Notes: generated by a model not told the origin, from the letters alone. A stretch of DNA of 64,000 bases from Nocardioides sp. S5 (GCF_017310035.1 NZ_CP022296.1:3410001-3474000), one strand, 5' to 3'; positions 18,113-27,372 are shown, counted from the stretch's first letter. Numbers and translations: made by a program.

Positions 18113-19264
18113 ATGCACGACGACATCGAGACGATCCTGACCCGCGAGCTGCGTGAGGTCGCCGACGGCCTGGACGTCCCTGCCCGGCCGCACCTGCCCG
18201 CACGACCGCCGTCCCGGTTCCTCTGGGCTCCACTCGTGGCGGTGGCCGCCGCTGTCCTGGTCGCGCTGGTCTTCCTGGTCGCCGACCCGGCGGGTCGGAG
18301 CGCCAGGCTCGATCCGGCCCCGGAGCCGACCCCGCAGCCGACCGAGGTGGTCACCGACGACGCGACCGATCCGCTGCCGACGGAGGTGCCCACCGGGCAG
18401 CCCCGGGTGCCGTACGTCCTCGACGGCGTCGTGCACGTGGGAGGGGACTCGTTCCCCGGGGACTCGTCCCCCGGCTACTACGAGGTCGACGGCACGACGC
18501 AGGGTTGGTTGGCGGTGGAGCCGCCGTTCGTGTGGGCGTGGAGCAACGGTGGAGCACCGAACGTGCTGGACGTCGCCCTCGAGCAGCCGCCCGTCGTGTC
18601 ACCCAACGGTCAGTACGTCGCCTACCTCTCCAGCGAGGGCGACCTGAACGGGTTCGAGACCGCACCGGCGGGCGAGGGGATGGGCCTCCCGGTGCCGGTC
18701 CCCGTCCGGGACGACGACGGGGTCGGCACCCGCATCGGGGCTGTCACCGACGACGGCTGGGTGATCGCGAGCGGCCGGGGTGTCGGCGTCCTGTGGCGCC
18801 CCTTCGACGGTGCCGACCCGGTCGACCTGACCCGGACCGCTCCCGGCCAGCTGGTCTGGAAGGCGACGGACGCCGGCCTCGTGGTGGTCGACGGGACTGA
18901 CGGCTCCCGCGACCCGGCGGACGGCCGCGTCTACCTCGCCGACATGAGTGCCGACGGCGAGCTCGTCGAGATCGCGGAGCTGCCGAATTTCGGGATCGCC
19001 GACGTCTCCAGGGAGTGGGTGGCATGGGCGCGGGCGGACGTGGTGTCGGGTGACGTCCCTGAGTACGAGGAGATCCAGGTCCGCGACCTCGACGGCGAGC
19101 GCGAGGGCGTACTGGCTCCGCCGCGGGGGTGGCGCTTCGTCAACACCGCCTTCACCTTCGAGGACGACCAGTTCCTCGTCGCCCGGGTGACGGACGGGCA
19201 GCAGGAGCGGATGGTGCGCTGCAGCCCCGCGCTGCAGGAGTGCGTCCTGCTCGGGGCCCCCTGA
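18113..19264 (+). CDS. Membrane-anchored partner of the sigma factor
   Basis: A 383-residue protein. A short cytoplasmic N-terminus (HDDIETILTRELREVADGLD) precedes one transmembrane helix at about residues 40-60 (APLVAVAAAVLVALVFLVAD). A Pro/Thr linker follows, then about 270 residues of beta-propeller-like extracytoplasmic sequence (SPNGQYVAYLSSEGD and similar blades). Position directly after a SigE gene and topology suggest an anti-sigma or signal-sensing role. No zinc anti-sigma motif (HxxxCxxC) is visible, so the mechanism would differ from the classical ZAS type. Confidence 0.75.
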   Translation: MHDDIETILTRELREVADGLDVPARPHLPARPPSRFLWAPLVAVAAAVLVALVFLVADPAGRSARLDPAPEPTPQPTEVVTDDATDPLPTEVPTGQPRVPYVLDGVVHVGGDSFPGDSSPGYYEVDGTTQGWLAVEPPFVWAWSNGGAPNVLDVALEQPPVVSPNGQYVAYLSSEGDLNGFETAPAGEGMGLPVPVPVRDDDGVGTRIGAVTDDGWVIASGRGVGVLWRPFDGADPVDLTRTAPGQLVWKATDAGLVVVDGTDGSRDPADGRVYLADMSADGELVEIAELPNFGIADVSREWVAWARADVVSGDVPEYEEIQVRDLDGEREGVLAPPRGWRFVNTAFTFEDDQFLVARVTDGQQERMVRCSPALQECVLLGAP

Positions 19265-19329
19265 GCCAGCGGCCCGAAATCGCGAAAACACCGACACCGG
19301 TCGACGCGCTCGCGCACCATGGGCGGACC

Positions 19330-20517
19330 ATGCTCCTCGCCCCGCTCGTCCGCGCCCTCGCTGCCACCGTCCTGGTGGCGGCGCCCCTGGCCGTGCCGGG
19401 GGCGAGTCCCGCGGCACCGGCCCCGACGGTGTCCGACGCTGCACCGGCCCCGGCGCGTACGTCGTCGCTCCCGGTCTGGCTCGCACCCGTGAGCCCCCAC
19501 GCCGAGAACCCGACGAACCCGCTCGCGGGACGGCTGTGGGGCGTCTACGAGGGTCCGCAGGACCAGGTGTGGCGACCCTTCACGAAGGCGACCGGACGCA
19601 AGCGGGAGGCGCTCGCCGTCATCGCCGAGCGACCCCGCACCAAGTGGTACGGCGCGTTCGTTCCCGACCACCGCATCCGCACGACGGTGACCGGCTACAT
19701 CGCGTCCGCTCAGGACGGCAACCCCGAGACCCTGGCGCAGATGGCCGTCTTCCGGATGAAGCCGTGGGAGGGCGAGGCCTGCAAGCGGCCCACGACGCCC
19801 GCCGAGGCGGCGAGCTACCGCGCCTGGATCACCGAGCTCGCCGCGGGCATCGGCAGCGCGCACACGCTCGTGGTGATGCAGCCCGACGGACCGTTCCTCC
19901 TCTGCGCGCCGGACCGTGCAGTGAAGTCCGAGCTGCTCACGTGGGCCACCCAGACGCTGAGCGCCCTGCCGAACACCAACGTCTACATCGACGCGGGCGC
20001 GGCCGACTGGTGCGAGAACGGGACCGCGCAGGAGTCGTTCCGCTGCGCCGAGATCCTGAAGCTGTCGGGCATCCAGTACGCCCGCGGCTTCGCGCTCGAC
20101 TCCACCCACTACGCCGGCCCGGTCGAGAACATCGACCGCGGCAGCGAGATCCTGGCGCTGCTCGAAGCCGACGGCTACGGCGAGAAGCACTTCATCGTCG
20201 ACACCGCGAAGTCCGGCCGGCCCACCCTGTGGCGCGACATGGTCCCGGCGACGAAGAGGGACCTGAAGGACAACGCGCGCACGTGCCGGACCCGGACGAT
20301 GGAGCGCTGCGTCACCCTCGGGATCCCGCCGACCCCGCGCCCCGCCGACCCGCAGTGGGGGTTGCCGCCCGAGCAGCGCGCGGTCGCCGCGAAGTCCGTC
20401 GACGGCTTCGTCTGGTTCGGCCGCCCGTGGCTCTACAACCAGGCCGACCCGTTCGTGGCCCGTCGCGCGCTCGACATGGCCCGGACGACGCCCTGGACGG
20501 CCACCGGCCCCCGCTGA
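19330..20517 (+). CDS. Secreted glycoside hydrolase family 6 protein
   Basis: A 395-residue protein with a signal peptide ending near residue 30 (AVPGASPAAPA). The GH6 pattern is clear: WYGAFVPDHRIRTTVTGYIA, VVMQPDGPFLLCAP (in place of the usual E/D-containing strand), VYIDAGAADW, GFALDSTHY and FIVDTAKSG. GH6 enzymes cleave beta-1,4-glucan with inversion. No cellulose-binding module is attached. The ATG at 19330 is the only start compatible with a signal peptide. The catalytic acid normally lies in a D-rich loop, which I could not place with certainty. Confidence 0.82.
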   Translation: MLLAPLVRALAATVLVAAPLAVPGASPAAPAPTVSDAAPAPARTSSLPVWLAPVSPHAENPTNPLAGRLWGVYEGPQDQVWRPFTKATGRKREALAVIAERPRTKWYGAFVPDHRIRTTVTGYIASAQDGNPETLAQMAVFRMKPWEGEACKRPTTPAEAASYRAWITELAAGIGSAHTLVVMQPDGPFLLCAPDRAVKSELLTWATQTLSALPNTNVYIDAGAADWCENGTAQESFRCAEILKLSGIQYARGFALDSTHYAGPVENIDRGSEILALLEADGYGEKHFIVDTAKSGRPTLWRDMVPATKRDLKDNARTCRTRTMERCVTLGIPPTPRPADPQWGLPPEQRAVAAKSVDGFVWFGRPWLYNQADPFVARRALDMARTTPWTATGPR

Positions 20518-20524
20518 CGACCCG

Positions 20525-21016
20525 TCAGCTCCTCTCGTCGCGGACCAGCACGTCGAACGGCCGTCCGTCGCGACGGGCGGCGAACGAGCCGACCACCTCG
20601 AACCCGAGCGACTCGACCGTACGCCGCGCGCGGGCGTTGAAGGACGCGACCGTGACCCGGAAGGCGGCAGGCGCGAACCGCGCGCGCCCGAAGTCGAGCC
20701 CGGCCGCGATCGCCGCCCTGCCCAGGCCCTGCCCGGTCAGCGACGGCCTCAGGCCTCCCCCGGTGTCCAGGGCGGAGTCGTCGTAGTCCCAGCCGGGCAC
20801 CCGGCCGTCCGGTCCGAAGGACCGGAAGCCGATCAGCTCATCTCCTGCCAGGACCGCGTGGAAGCCCAACGCCGGGTCGAGCAGGTCGTCGGGCTGGGCG
20901 TCCGCCATGTCGTAGACGCCGTACGGCGCGGCGTAGCGCCACGTGACGATGTCCTCGGCGTGCGCGCGGGTCAGCGGCGCGATGCGGATGGACGCGAGGT
21001 CGACGGGAGGAGGCAC
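20525..21016 (-). CDS. GNAT family N-acetyltransferase
   Basis: A 163-residue protein. The acetyl-CoA pocket motif is GLRPSLTGQGLGRAAI, and the C-terminal strand VESLGFEVVGSF is typical of the GNAT fold. It resembles RimJ/RimL-like or small-molecule acetyltransferases; no substrate can be named. The GTG at 21016 is chosen because it opens the conserved part (RIAPLTRAHAEDIVTW) and has GGGAG upstream. It is convergent with the GH6 gene and divergent from the HEAT/glycosyltransferase gene. Confidence 0.8.
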   Translation of the reverse strand: MPPPVDLASIRIAPLTRAHAEDIVTWRYAAPYGVYDMADAQPDDLLDPALGFHAVLAGDELIGFRSFGPDGRVPGWDYDDSALDTGGGLRPSLTGQGLGRAAIAAGLDFGRARFAPAAFRVTVASFNARARRTVESLGFEVVGSFAARRDGRPFDVLVRDERS

Positions 21017-21105
21017 CCGCGCATGCTCCCACCAGGTCCGCGGCGGACTGGTCCAGACCAGTCGATCGCAGCCATCCGATGTCGCTTCGGCACCGAACAC
21101 CGCAC

Positions 21106-23217
21106 ATGACCCAGTCTCTGCAGCGCGCTCTCGACGAGGTCCAGCAGGCGCCGTTCGTCGTGGACGTGCTGCGCAGCGGGGATCGTCTGGCGGCTGCCGC
21201 GGGCGGCGAGGGCGGGGCGGACGCGGTCCGCCTGCTCGCCTCGGTGATCCAGGAGCCCGACGAGCTGACCGCGATCGCCGCCGTGCACGCACTGGCCCGG
21301 GTGTTCGACGACGGCGCGGACGCCGTGCTGACGGAGCTGCTGTCGCATCCCCGGCCCTTCCTGCGGGAGCACGCGAGCTGGGCCCTCCAGCGGCGTCTTC
21401 CCCGCATCGATGCGATCGGCAGGCTGGTCGGGGTCGTGGTCACCGGGGGGTTCTCCGGCGTCCTCGCGCAGCGCACGCTCGGCCAGTGGGGCGTCTGCGC
21501 GCCCGAGCAGGTCGCCCTCGCCGTCGAGGGTGCGCTCGCCGGTGCGTCCGGTCCGTCGGTCCGCGGCCGGCTGGTCGAGACCCTCGGGCTGGTGCCCGGC
21601 CCGCTCGCCGGCCGCGCGTTGCTCGCGCACGCCACCGATGCCCACGAGCACCCCGCGGCACGATTGGCCGCCGTCGCCGCGCTCGGCGACCGCCCGTCCG
21701 ACGCCGCCGCAGTCGAGGTGGTCCGTGACCTGGGCACGGCCGAGGGTGACCTGGGCGACGTGGCCCGGCTCGCCGCGATCGACCTCGGCCTCGACGCCGT
21801 CGAGCACGGCGAGTCCCGGACCGGCCTGACCGTCGCCCAGCTCTTCCTGCACGCCGACATCGACCGCGACATCAGCCGGGCGGGCGCCGGCGACAACGGA
21901 GGGGTCGCGACCCTGCTGGTCCGGCTGGGCGACGCGCTGGCGACGGGGTCGGGTGTCGGCCGGGTGCTGACCCTGTCCCGCGGCACCGCACGTGACGCCC
22001 TGGAGGCGCTGGCACCGGCCGACGGGCACTTGCTGACCCCGGTGCCCCTCCTTGCCGAGGCCACCTCCGCCCCGCAGGCATGGCCGTCGCGGATCGCGGC
22101 CGAACGGGGAATCCGTCGCGTGCTGCGCACGCACCGCGCCGACGTCCTGCACCTGCGGATGGCCGAGGTGGGCAGCCTGGCAGCCGCCGACGTGGCCCGC
22201 GAGCTGGGCATCCCGGTGGTGTTCACCCTCGCGCCCGACCCGCACGCCGTCGTCCATGCCCTGGACATGACCGGCGGCCTCCATCGGGGCAACTTCGGCA
22301 CCGAGGACGAACGCGAGCACTACTGGTTCCGCGCCCGGCTCGTGCAGCGACTGGCCGAGGACTCAGCCCACGTCGTCCTCTTCCCCCGCCCGGAGCTCCA
22401 GCACGACATGCGCGAGCTGCTGGGCCTCGACGTGAACGGGCAGCCCGGCAGGTTCACCGTGGTGCCGGAGGGCATCGACCTGCGGGTCAGCGCAGCGGCC
22501 GCCGCCGAGCTGGAGCGACCCGGAGCGCCCGGATCGGCACTGGCCGAGCTCGACGTGCTCGTCGCCGCGCTGCCCGAGCACCGCCGGGGGCTGCCGCTGG
22601 TCATCAGCGTGGGGCGCCTGCACCGGGTCAAGGGGATGGCGACGCTGGTCGAGGCCTGGGCCGGTGATCCGGAGCTGGCCGAGCGGTGCAACCTGCTCGT
22701 CGTCGGCGGGGACCTCGCCGACCCGTCCCAGGACGAGCGCGAGCAGCTGGACCGCATCGCCGAGGTGCTCGCACGGTTCCCCGGTGCGGCCGACGGCCTG
22801 CTGATGCCCGGCCACCGCCCCAACGACGTCGTCGCGGTGTGGCTCGCGGCCGCTCGCGAGGGTCGGGCGGGCGGCATCGGCCCGGCCGGGGTCTACGTCT
22901 GCAGCAGCCTCAAGGAGGAGTTCGGCCTGGCCCTCCTGGAGGCCCTGGCCTCCGGCCTGGTGGTGGTGGGTCCGGCAGCGGGTGGTCCGGCCACCTACAT
23001 AGACGACGGGGTGACCGGGATGCTGGTCGACACCCGCCGGCCCGACGAGGTGGCCCGCGCGGTCAAGGCGGCCTTCGACCTCGCCACCGCGCCGGACCAG
23101 GCCGACAGGATGAGCCGGGCCCGGGAGCGGATCGAGGCCGACTTCACCGTCCAGGCGATGGCCGAGCGGCTGAGCACCATCTACGCCGGCGCTGTCCGGA
23201 CCGCCGCTCGCTCGTGA
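21106..23217 (+). CDS. HEAT-repeat and GT4 glycosyltransferase fusion
   Basis: A 703-residue protein with two parts. The first 240 residues are helical HEAT-like repeats (AIAAVHALARVFDDGADAVL, LREHASWALQRRLP and ARLAAVAALGD). The rest is a GT-B glycosyltransferase of family 4, with VISVGRLHRVKGMATLVEAW near residue 510 and the acidic E-x7-E site in EEFGLALLEALASG near 610. It is about 300 residues longer than a plain GT4 enzyme. The ATG at 21079 is an alternative start. The next gene, 13 bp downstream, is a GT1 glycosyltransferase, so the two likely act on a shared glycoconjugate. Confidence 0.85.
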   Translation: MTQSLQRALDEVQQAPFVVDVLRSGDRLAAAAGGEGGADAVRLLASVIQEPDELTAIAAVHALARVFDDGADAVLTELLSHPRPFLREHASWALQRRLPRIDAIGRLVGVVVTGGFSGVLAQRTLGQWGVCAPEQVALAVEGALAGASGPSVRGRLVETLGLVPGPLAGRALLAHATDAHEHPAARLAAVAALGDRPSDAAAVEVVRDLGTAEGDLGDVARLAAIDLGLDAVEHGESRTGLTVAQLFLHADIDRDISRAGAGDNGGVATLLVRLGDALATGSGVGRVLTLSRGTARDALEALAPADGHLLTPVPLLAEATSAPQAWPSRIAAERGIRRVLRTHRADVLHLRMAEVGSLAAADVARELGIPVVFTLAPDPHAVVHALDMTGGLHRGNFGTEDEREHYWFRARLVQRLAEDSAHVVLFPRPELQHDMRELLGLDVNGQPGRFTVVPEGIDLRVSAAAAAELERPGAPGSALAELDVLVAALPEHRRGLPLVISVGRLHRVKGMATLVEAWAGDPELAERCNLLVVGGDLADPSQDEREQLDRIAEVLARFPGAADGLLMPGHRPNDVVAVWLAAAREGRAGGIGPAGVYVCSSLKEEFGLALLEALASGLVVVGPAAGGPATYIDDGVTGMLVDTRRPDEVARAVKAAFDLATAPDQADRMSRARERIEADFTVQAMAERLSTIYAGAVRTAARS

Positions 23218-23230
23218 CAGCGTTGCCCTC

Positions 23231-24517
23231 ATGACCCTGTTGGTGATCAGCCCGGACTACGCCTCGCACCTGTTGCCGCTGGCGACCCTCGCGACGGCCT
23301 GGCGCGACGCCGGCGAGTCGGTGGTGGTGGCGACCGGGCCGGCGACCGCGGGCATCGTCGCCGACTTCGGCTTCGACCGTGCCGACCTGGTGCTGGGCCG
23401 CGGCTCGAACCCCGGTGTCATCCGGGCCGAGGAGCAACCACCCGGTGAGGACCGGGCACTGCGTGGCTTCTTCGACGCCACCCGGCGCGGCATGGTGGCG
23501 ACGCTGCGCTACCAGGCCGAGGTCCGGCGCAACGACCTGCTGTGGGACCCGGTGGGACGGGCCCGCGCCGTCCTGGACGTCGTCGACCGGGTCAGGCCCG
23601 ACCAGGTCGTCGTCGACCACCTCGCGTTCAGCGCCCGTCTCGCGCTCGTCGCGGCGGGCGTCCCGCACGCCGACGTCGTCCTCGGCCACCCGTCCGCGCT
23701 CCCGGTCGGCGACGAGGTGTACGGCTACCCGACTGCCTGGCCGGCCGCCCTCGACGCTCCGGAGCCCGAGCTCACCGCGCTGCACCGGCTGTGCTGCGAG
23801 GTCCGCGACGCCTTCACCGAGGAGTGGAACGCCGCCATGCACGTGCTCGCACCCGGCGTCGCGCCGTCGCAGGACGCGTTCGCGGAGCACGGCGACCTGC
23901 TGCTGCTGAACTACCCGGCGGCCCTGCACGACCCGGCTCGTACGGCGAAGCTGTCGCCGCACGCGTTCCTCGGGTCCGCGGTGCGGGCCGAGCCGGCGGA
24001 CGACGACGTCCGGGACTGGCTGGCGGCCGACGACCGGCCGGTGGTCTACGTGAGCTTCGGCAGCTTCCTCTCGGCACGCGGCGACGTGCTGGCGACGGTG
24101 CTGGAGGCGCTGCGCCCGCTCGGCCTCCGGGTCGCAGTGGCGACCGGTTCCGCCACCGGGCTGCCGGACGTCCCGTCGGACTGGCTGGTGCGTGCCTACC
24201 TGCCGCAGGTCGCGCTGCTGGACCGCGCGGCGGTGGCGGTCACGCACGGCGGCAACAACAGCGTGACGGAGGCGCTCACCGCCGGGGTGCCGATGGTGGT
24301 GCTGCCCTTCTCCACCGACCAGTTCGCGGGGGCGGCGGCGATCGAGGCCGCCGGGCTGGGGGTGGCGCTCGCCCCGAACACGGCGACGTCCGCGGAGCTG
24401 ACTGCCGCCGTGCGCGCCGTCCTCGACGGCCCCGCGCCGCGCCTGGCCCGCACGCTCGGCGAGGAGCTGCGCCGGGAGCCCGGCCGCGACGTGGCCCGCG
24501 CCGCCATGCTCGGCTGA
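23231..24517 (+). CDS. GT1-family glycosyltransferase (UGT/macrolide-type)
   Basis: A 428-residue GT-B enzyme. The N-terminal acceptor half begins LLVISPDYASHLLPLATLAT. The C-terminal half has VYVSFGSFLSARGD and the nucleotide-sugar motif VTHGGNNSVTEAL near residue 340, then GVPMVVLPFSTDQF. This matches UDP- or dTDP-sugar glycosyltransferases of the MGT/UGT type that modify lipids or secondary metabolites. It follows the HEAT/GT4 gene by 13 bp. The acceptor is unknown. Confidence 0.9.
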   Translation: MTLLVISPDYASHLLPLATLATAWRDAGESVVVATGPATAGIVADFGFDRADLVLGRGSNPGVIRAEEQPPGEDRALRGFFDATRRGMVATLRYQAEVRRNDLLWDPVGRARAVLDVVDRVRPDQVVVDHLAFSARLALVAAGVPHADVVLGHPSALPVGDEVYGYPTAWPAALDAPEPELTALHRLCCEVRDAFTEEWNAAMHVLAPGVAPSQDAFAEHGDLLLLNYPAALHDPARTAKLSPHAFLGSAVRAEPADDDVRDWLAADDRPVVYVSFGSFLSARGDVLATVLEALRPLGLRVAVATGSATGLPDVPSDWLVRAYLPQVALLDRAAVAVTHGGNNSVTEALTAGVPMVVLPFSTDQFAGAAAIEAAGLGVALAPNTATSAELTAAVRAVLDGPAPRLARTLGEELRREPGRDVARAAMLG

Positions 24518-24523
24518 GCGGTC

Positions 24524-25015
24524 CTACAGCTCCAGCTTGAAGCCCTCGTGCGAAGCGGTGAACCCGAGTCCTGAGTAGAAGCGGTGCGCCTCGGGGCGCT
24601 GCTTGTCGCTCGTGAGCTGGATCAGTGCACAACCGCGACGCGCAGCCTCTCCCCTCGCCCACAGGAGAAGGGCCCGCCCCAGACCGCTGTTGCGCAGGTC
24701 GGCGTGGACCCTCACCGCCTCGATCTGTGCTCGGAGGGCGCCGCGACGTGCGAGTCCCGGGAGGAAGCTCAGCTGCATGGTGGCCACGACCTTGCCGTGC
24801 CTCTCGGCCACCAGCAGCAGGTGCGCAGGGTCCGCGTCAACGGCCGCGAAGGCGTGGAGGTAGCGCTGCAGCCCGCCCGAGTCATCATGACCGTCCCGTG
24901 ATGCGCCCAGCCGGTCGTCCGCCAAGAGCTCCACGATGCTCGGAACGTCCTCGATGACAGCACGCCGCAAGCTGGCGGTGCCGTTGGTCGTTCGGAGTGC
25001 TGCCAGTTCGGTCAC
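24524..25015 (-). CDS. GNAT family N-acetyltransferase
   Basis: A 163-residue protein of the GNAT fold. The CoA motif is VHADLRNSGLGRALLLWA near residue 110, followed by GCALIQLTSDKQRPEAHRFY and SGLGF, the usual motif B. It belongs to a widespread group of single-domain acetyltransferases with unknown substrates. It is convergent with the GT1 gene and lies about 60 bp upstream of the tmRNA terminator, on the same strand as ssrA. Confidence 0.88.
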   Translation of the reverse strand: MTELAALRTTNGTASLRRAVIEDVPSIVELLADDRLGASRDGHDDSGGLQRYLHAFAAVDADPAHLLLVAERHGKVVATMQLSFLPGLARRGALRAQIEAVRVHADLRNSGLGRALLLWARGEAARRGCALIQLTSDKQRPEAHRFYSGLGFTASHEGFKLEL

Positions 25016-25072
25016 GTCCCCGATGGTGCCCTACCCACGACAGCGAGCAGGTGGGCGTCATGGTCCTGACGC

Positions 25073-25110
25073 ACGAGAGCCGCCCCGACGGGTGTCGGGA
25101 CGGCTCTCGT
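25073..25110 (-). terminator. tmRNA terminator hairpin
   Basis: Bases 25073-25089 and 25094-25110 form a 17-bp stem with one mismatch and a 4-base loop. One arm begins ACGAGAGCCG and the other ends CGGCTCTCGT. It starts 24 bp after the 3' end of ssrA. No U-run follows on either strand, so it is an I-shaped terminator and may also stop transcripts from the opposite side. Confidence 0.85.
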
Positions 25111-25133
25111 CAAGAGGGCTGCGCGTGCGTGCG

Positions 25134-25500
25134 TGGAGCTGCGGGGAATCGAACCCCGGTCCTCGAGCGTCGATCCAGGTCTTCTCCGGGTGCAGTCCGT
25201 GCTGTCGCTTTTCTCGGCCTCGGTGCTCCCACGGACAGGTCACCGACAGGCTCAGTCAGGATTGAGTCCCGGCCGCCCCTCCTGACAGAGAGCGACCAGC
25301 AAGTCTCCTAGATGAGGCCTGGGTCCGGGACGGAGACGGGTGCCCGGTCAGACCCTTCGATCACTGCTCAGGCAGCGAGAGCGAAGTCGTTGCGATTGGT
25401 GTCGGCAACTGTGTTTTCCAGCGGTCGTTTACGAGATGACGCTGGCTTCTCGACCCGCTTCTCCTGGAACTAACGTCCCAAGTCGAAACCGATCAGCCCC
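25134..25500 (-). ncRNA. ssrA: tmRNA (ssrA)
   Basis: The RNA runs 25500 to 25134, 367 nt. The 5' end GGGGCTGATCGGTTTCGACT and the 3' end GGGGTTCGATTCCCCGCAGC plus TCCA make the tRNA-like domain, with acceptor strands GGGGCTG and CAGCTCC. CCA is not encoded. The tag reading frame is at 25371-25406: GCC GAC ACC AAT CGC AAC GAC TTC GCT CTC GCT GCC then TGA, giving ADTNRNDFALAA. It rescues stalled ribosomes and marks peptides for proteolysis. Its partner SmpB is encoded 2.8 kb upstream on the same strand. Confidence 0.97.
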
Positions 25501-25576
25501 TCTTGTGTTGTCAAGCAGACCGGTGGCGCTGGCCTGCACCCACAGTCTACGTGCCTCAACCGACCGGCGGCGAACG

Positions 25577-27337
25577 CTATTCCGCCGCGAGCACCGGGTC
25601 GCTGTGCCACTCGCCGTCGTCGAGGCGCCAGACCTGGCGATCAGGACCGGACGGGAGCGCGTGCGGGACGCTGCCGGTGTCGAAGGCGAGCCCACGCTCC
25701 GCGATCGCGTGGCGGTAGGCCGTCCAGGCGGTGCGGTGGTCGCGCTCGATGACCGCCTTCTCCTCGGACGTCGCCTGCGGTGGAATCACCATCACCTCGG
25801 CCGGGACGTCGAGGTCCGCGGACTCCTCCCGGCCGTCGGGGGTGATGACGAAGAGCCGCTCGCTCGTCATCCGGTGGTCCGCGCGCACCAGGAGGCCCCC
25901 GTCGGGCTGCCAGCGGAAGCGCACGAGCCAGCCGTGCCCGTGGACGTGGCCGTCGGCGCGGCTCGCGACCGCCTCGTCGGGCAGGAAGAGCCCCCACACG
26001 GCGAAGTGGCGGGCGAAGGCGACCTGCTGGGCGCCCAGGTGGGCGTCGCCGACCTCGGCGGGCACGCCGGGTGCCACGGGCTCGTGGACGCGTACGCGCG
26101 TGATGCGGTGCCCGTCGACCTCGGCCACCTCGAGGGTGTGCTCGCCGACCGGAACCTTGTCGCCCACGTCGGCCATCCGGGCCAGGCGGTGGAGCACGAA
26201 GCCGGCCACCGTCTCGTACGGCCCGTCCACCAGCTCGACACCGGTGCGCTCGCCGAACTCCTCGATCGTCAGGCCCGCGTCGACCGTCTCGGGGTCGGCG
26301 GAGGCGGCGATCTCGGCGTCGCGGTCGTACTCGTCGTGGATCTCGCCGACGAGCTCCTCCATCAGGTCCTCGAGGGTCACGATGCCGTCGGTGCCGCCGT
26401 ACTCGTCGACGACCAGCGCGATGTGGGCGCCCTGGCTGCGCAGCTGGTCGATCGAGGGCAGCACGCGGTTGGTGCGCGGCAGCACCGGCAGGTCGCGGAC
26501 GATGTCGCCCACCGTGGTCGCGTGGTCGTCGGCGCGGCCCAGCACGTCTCGCAGGTGGAGGTAGCCCAGGATCTCGTCGAACGACTCCCCCGTGACCGGG
26601 TAGCGCGTGTAGGGCTCGGTGACGATCACCGCGACCGCCTCGGCCAGCGTGAGGTCACCGGCGAGGAAGACGACGTCACCGCGCGGCTTCATCACCTCGC
26701 TCAGCGAGCGGTCGCCGGCCTCGAAGACGTCGTCGACGAGGCGGCGCTCGCCCTCGGGGATGTTCTCGTGGCCCGAGATCATCATCCGCAGCTCCTCCTC
26801 GTCCACCTCGTCGCCTGCGGCGTCGGGGTTGCCGCCCAGCAGCCGGACGAGCAGGTTGGTCGAGAGCGAGAGCAGCCAGATGACGGGCGTCATGACGGTG
26901 GCGAAGCGACCCAGCGGCGGGGCGAAGAGCTTGGCCACGCCGACCGAGCGCTGGAGCGCGAGCCTCTTGGGCACGAGCTCACCGAGCACGAGCGAGAGGT
27001 AGGACACCACGAGGGTCGTCACGACGAGCGACACCGTGTCCGGGCCCGGCAGGCCGAGCCCCTCGAAGACCGGCGCGAAGGACGGCGCGAGCGTCGAGGC
27101 GCCGAAGGCGGCGGAGAAGAAGCCCGCCACCGTGACGCCGATCTGCACTGCCGAGAGGAAGCGGTTCGGGTCGCGTGACAACGAGGCCACCGAGTGACCA
27201 CGGCCACCCTCGGTCTCCAGCCGGTCCACCTGTCCCGAGCGCAGCGAGACCAACGCGATCTCGGTCGCGGCGAACACACCGCCCACGAGGATGAACGCGA
27301 GGACGAGCAGGACGTCGATCCAGGTGCCGGGTTCCAC
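25577..27337 (-). CDS. CNNM/CorC-type membrane protein with C-terminal extension
   Basis: A 586-residue protein. A DUF21/CNNM membrane domain with about four hydrophobic segments spans residues 1-200 (FAATEIALVSL, GELVPKRLALQRS). A CBS pair spans about 215-345 (RYPVTGESFDEILGYLHLRD, ALVVDEYGGTDGIVTLEDLM). A CorC_HlyC domain spans about 360-430. These proteins are linked to Mg2+/Co2+ efflux. About 150 further residues (GDAHLGAQQVAFARHFAVWG onwards) are not part of the family and contain HVHGHGW. The stop is 76 bp before the 5' end of ssrA. Confidence 0.88.
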   Translation of the reverse strand: MEPGTWIDVLLVLAFILVGGVFAATEIALVSLRSGQVDRLETEGGRGHSVASLSRDPNRFLSAVQIGVTVAGFFSAAFGASTLAPSFAPVFEGLGLPGPDTVSLVVTTLVVSYLSLVLGELVPKRLALQRSVGVAKLFAPPLGRFATVMTPVIWLLSLSTNLLVRLLGGNPDAAGDEVDEEELRMMISGHENIPEGERRLVDDVFEAGDRSLSEVMKPRGDVVFLAGDLTLAEAVAVIVTEPYTRYPVTGESFDEILGYLHLRDVLGRADDHATTVGDIVRDLPVLPRTNRVLPSIDQLRSQGAHIALVVDEYGGTDGIVTLEDLMEELVGEIHDEYDRDAEIAASADPETVDAGLTIEEFGERTGVELVDGPYETVAGFVLHRLARMADVGDKVPVGEHTLEVAEVDGHRITRVRVHEPVAPGVPAEVGDAHLGAQQVAFARHFAVWGLFLPDEAVASRADGHVHGHGWLVRFRWQPDGGLLVRADHRMTSERLFVITPDGREESADLDVPAEVMVIPPQATSEEKAVIERDHRTAWTAYRHAIAERGLAFDTGSVPHALPSGPDRQVWRLDDGEWHSDPVLAAE

Positions 27338-27372
27338 GGCACGAACCTATCGGCGGAACCTGAGAGGGGCCC

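Noticed and set aside
25134..25160. tRNA-like 3' end taken as a tRNA gene
   Set aside because: The T-arm and acceptor belong to tmRNA. No anticodon arm follows, while the 5' tmRNA block and the tag frame are found 340 bases away.
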